Shown here piece after piece: positions 14,647 to 16,247 of a DNA stretch of 16,247 nt (position 1 is its first letter; each line of letters starts with the position of its first letter). Below the pieces are notes generated by a model, which saw only the letters and a program-made list of their open reading frames with translations, had not been told where the DNA came from and searched no databases. A program made the position numbers and the translations under genes. The stretch is taken from positions 1 to 16,247 of the forward strand of contig JAFCGF010000042.1 of assembly GCA_017608295.1 (NCBI GenBank). The letters run 5' to 3'. The stretch is from Candidatus Woesearchaeota archaeon (GTDB lineage Archaea; Nanoarchaeota; Nanoarchaeia; Woesearchaeales; JAGVZT01).

Positions 14647-16247
14647 AAACACCTCACCGCAAATGCATTACTCCGCAATGCCGGATAGAACGAAACACTG
14701 GGTGTATATTCTATATCGATGGCGACTTCATTCATGCTGTGTGCCCAGGCTTTATTGGGAGCATGAACTGTGGAAGACCAATAGAGGATAGATCTCAGGA
14801 TCGGATCGCCGGAGGGGAATTTCCAGATGTTGTTGTGGAAACGGATGCCGGTTAACAGGGCGTCGAAGCCAGAGTATCCGGTGATTTTCAGTGCGTTGCC
14901 CGCGAAGCCGCTGGAGATGTAGACGGCGAACAGGGTATTCCACTCTGCTTCTGTAGGGATGTGCCAGCCGGGCGGACAGAGGCCCTGTGCTCCGTTGCCG
15001 GCCGTGTAGGTCATCACCTCGTTCCACTGATACAGCGCAGAGCTCAGGGCACAGAGCGCAGGGTTATCGTTATAACAGTACTTTTCGGGGATGCAGTTAT
15101 CTCTTTGGCTTTGTGAACTGGCGATTTGTGTTCCGAAGTTGAGGTTGGCAGCCATCCAGCACTGGCCATTAATTTCGACGGTAGGATAGCGTAAACTGTC
15201 GCGGATGTCGATGAGAGTATCGCCACAATTAAAAATTGATAATTGATAATTGGTAATTGATAATTGAGAGGAATCGGTACAGCCGAAATTATTGGTATAC
15301 GCATATGTGATTTGATGTGTGCCGGCTCCTGCGATGCCCGGATAGAAGGTAGCGGTCGACTGGTCAACCCCGGGCCCGCTGAACGTTCCGTTGAGGGGAG
15401 TGCCGCCCTTAAGCTGAATAGGTTGTGCGTTGGTGGTGGTCACAGTATCAAAACAGGCTGGTAAAAATACTACCGGAACGGGATCAATGGTGACGATGGC
15501 TGAATTAGGGGTGCCCGGACATCCGTTTGCCTCCGGGGCGACCTGGTAGGTCACCCAACCTGGCAGGTATCCCGAATTGTATAGTATCTGTTGGATCAAA
15601 TCCCCCGACCCCGGCCCGTACCCGGAAATCTCCGGCGAACTGCCAGTGGCTGTCCATGCGAACGACGTGCCTGTTACCTGGGATTGTAGGGTCAAACCGG
15701 TGATTTGACCTGAACATATGGTTTCCCCATTCGGCACAAAAATCATATCAGCCACGGGATAAACTACTACGTTGAAATCGGTCGAGTCGCCGATACAGCT
15801 GTTGGCAGTGGCAGCAACCCGATAGGTAACCGAATCGATATCAAATCCCACATTGACCAGCGTTTGTGCAATGAAGGCCCCGCTGCCGTTGCTGAACCCG
15901 GAAAGGTGAGCCGAACTGGCAAAAGCTCTCCATGCGAAAGTAGATCCTGTTACATCGGCTTGCAGCGGGATAGAGGTCATGGCGTTGTTGCAGATGGCAA
16001 AGGAGGTCACGGCGTTGGTCACCGCCGGTCGCGGATTGACAGTCAATACCACCGGCAGGGTAGTTCCCGGCGGACACCCGTTGGCAGTGGGGGTGACCTG
16101 GTAGGTCACCCATTCAATTGTTGCTCCCGAATCATCCACGATTTGAGCGATCAGGTCCCCCGATCCGTCAGAATACCCCGACAGGTTAGGCGACGACGCC
16201 GTAGCCGTCCAGCTGAATGTTGTGCCGGTTACGTGTGACTGTATGGA
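14637..16247 (-). CDS. Giant secreted protein D, C-terminal 536 residues (5' end outside window)
   Basis: The frame is open from the right edge to a TGA at 14637-14639, so this is the C-terminal part of a larger gene. The GTG at 16139 falls mid-module and is not a start. Visible are three PKD-like modules (the first partial, from SIQSHVTGTTFSW), an Ig-like module starting CFDTVTTTNAQP, and a FISUMP domain with QRDNCIPEKYCYNDNP, CPPGWHIPTEAEW and AVRCLKD. The three modules correspond in order to modules 9-11 of gene B, and the FISUMP core is nearly identical to that of gene C. The linker before FISUMP differs from B and C: it reads QLSITNYQLSIFN and is encoded by a heptanucleotide repeat. The role is inferred to match B and C. 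The N-terminal region, signal peptide and promoter lie outside the window. Confidence 0.93.
   Translation of the reverse strand, partial: SIQSHVTGTTFSWTATASSPNLSGYSDGSGDLIAQIVDDSGATIEWVTYQVTPTANGCPPGTTLPVVLTVNPRPAVTNAVTSFAICNNAMTSIPLQADVTGSTFAWRAFASSAHLSGFSNGSGAFIAQTLVNVGFDIDSVTYRVAATANSCIGDSTDFNVVVYPVADMIFVPNGETICSGQITGLTLQSQVTGTSFAWTATGSSPEISGYGPGSGDLIQQILYNSGYLPGWVTYQVAPEANGCPGTPNSAIVTIDPVPVVFLPACFDTVTTTNAQPIQLKGGTPLNGTFSGPGVDQSTATFYPGIAGAGTHQITYAYTNNFGCTDSSQLSITNYQLSIFNCGDTLIDIRDSLRYPTVEINGQCWMAANLNFGTQIASSQSQRDNCIPEKYCYNDNPALCALSSALYQWNEVMTYTAGNGAQGLCPPGWHIPTEAEWNTLFAVYISSGFAGNALKITGYSGFDALLTGIRFHNNIWKFPSGDPILRSILYWSSTVHAPNKAWAHSMNEVAIDIEYTPSVSFYPALRSNAFAVRCLKD
15232..15266 (-). repeat. 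Five CAATTAT-type heptads inside the gene D coding sequence
   Basis: On the minus strand the units are CAATTAT (three copies), CAATTAC and CAATTTT in unbroken phase. Being 7 bp long, they shift codon phase each time, yet the frame stays open and reads as QLSITNYQLSIF. They occupy the linker between the Ig-like module and the FISUMP domain, where B and C have an unrelated linker of the same length. Confidence 0.85.

Noticed and set aside
16137..16139. GTG as the start of gene D
   Set aside because: The frame stays open to the right edge and encodes a PKD-like module upstream of this codon, so the true start lies outside.

Overview
The window looks like part of a Bacteroidota chromosome, probably an environmental Bacteroidales-type lineage. 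Three things suggest this: very long secreted proteins built from PKD-like modules that end in a FISUMP-type domain, putative promoters of the Bacteroidota form (TAnnTTTG at -7), and few Shine-Dalgarno sites. No rRNA, tRNA, CRISPR array, transposase or phage gene was seen. Taxonomy and family names come from recognition by eye, not from a search.

The layout is almost all leftward (minus strand). From right to left it runs: gene D (14637 to the right edge, 5' end missing), gene C (9740-14461), a TMTC-like membrane glycosyltransferase with TPR repeats (7496-9331), gene B (1710-7307) and gene A (1542 to the left edge, 3' end missing). The only plus-strand gene encodes a 61-residue cysteine-containing protein (9526-9711), which diverges from the glycosyltransferase gene and converges on gene C.

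A, B, C and D are paralogues. A, B and C share a signal peptide, a mature start of the form EG[TS]K[EQ][IL] and a roughly 450-residue N-terminal region. B, C and D share 90-95-residue PKD-like modules, one further Ig-like module and a nearly identical FISUMP C-terminus ending AVRC[IL]KD. B has 11 modules and C has 8; six of C's modules form an exact-length 279-bp tandem DNA array. Where its sequence is visible, gene A departs from B and C after the N-terminal region. B and C have closely matching promoters at the same distance from their start codons. The paralogues also appear to have exchanged segments: C is identical to B over 91 bp and then switches abruptly to a D-like sequence.

The gaps between genes hold unusual short tandem repeats, mostly 7 bp long. 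Each array runs through the stop codon of a minus-strand gene. One gives six evenly spaced GGG tracts on the transcript strand just after the gene D stop, and another heptad run lies inside the gene D coding sequence. My working reading is a locus of giant, recombining cell-surface proteins with a possible dedicated glycosyltransferase. The surface and glycosylation roles are inferred.
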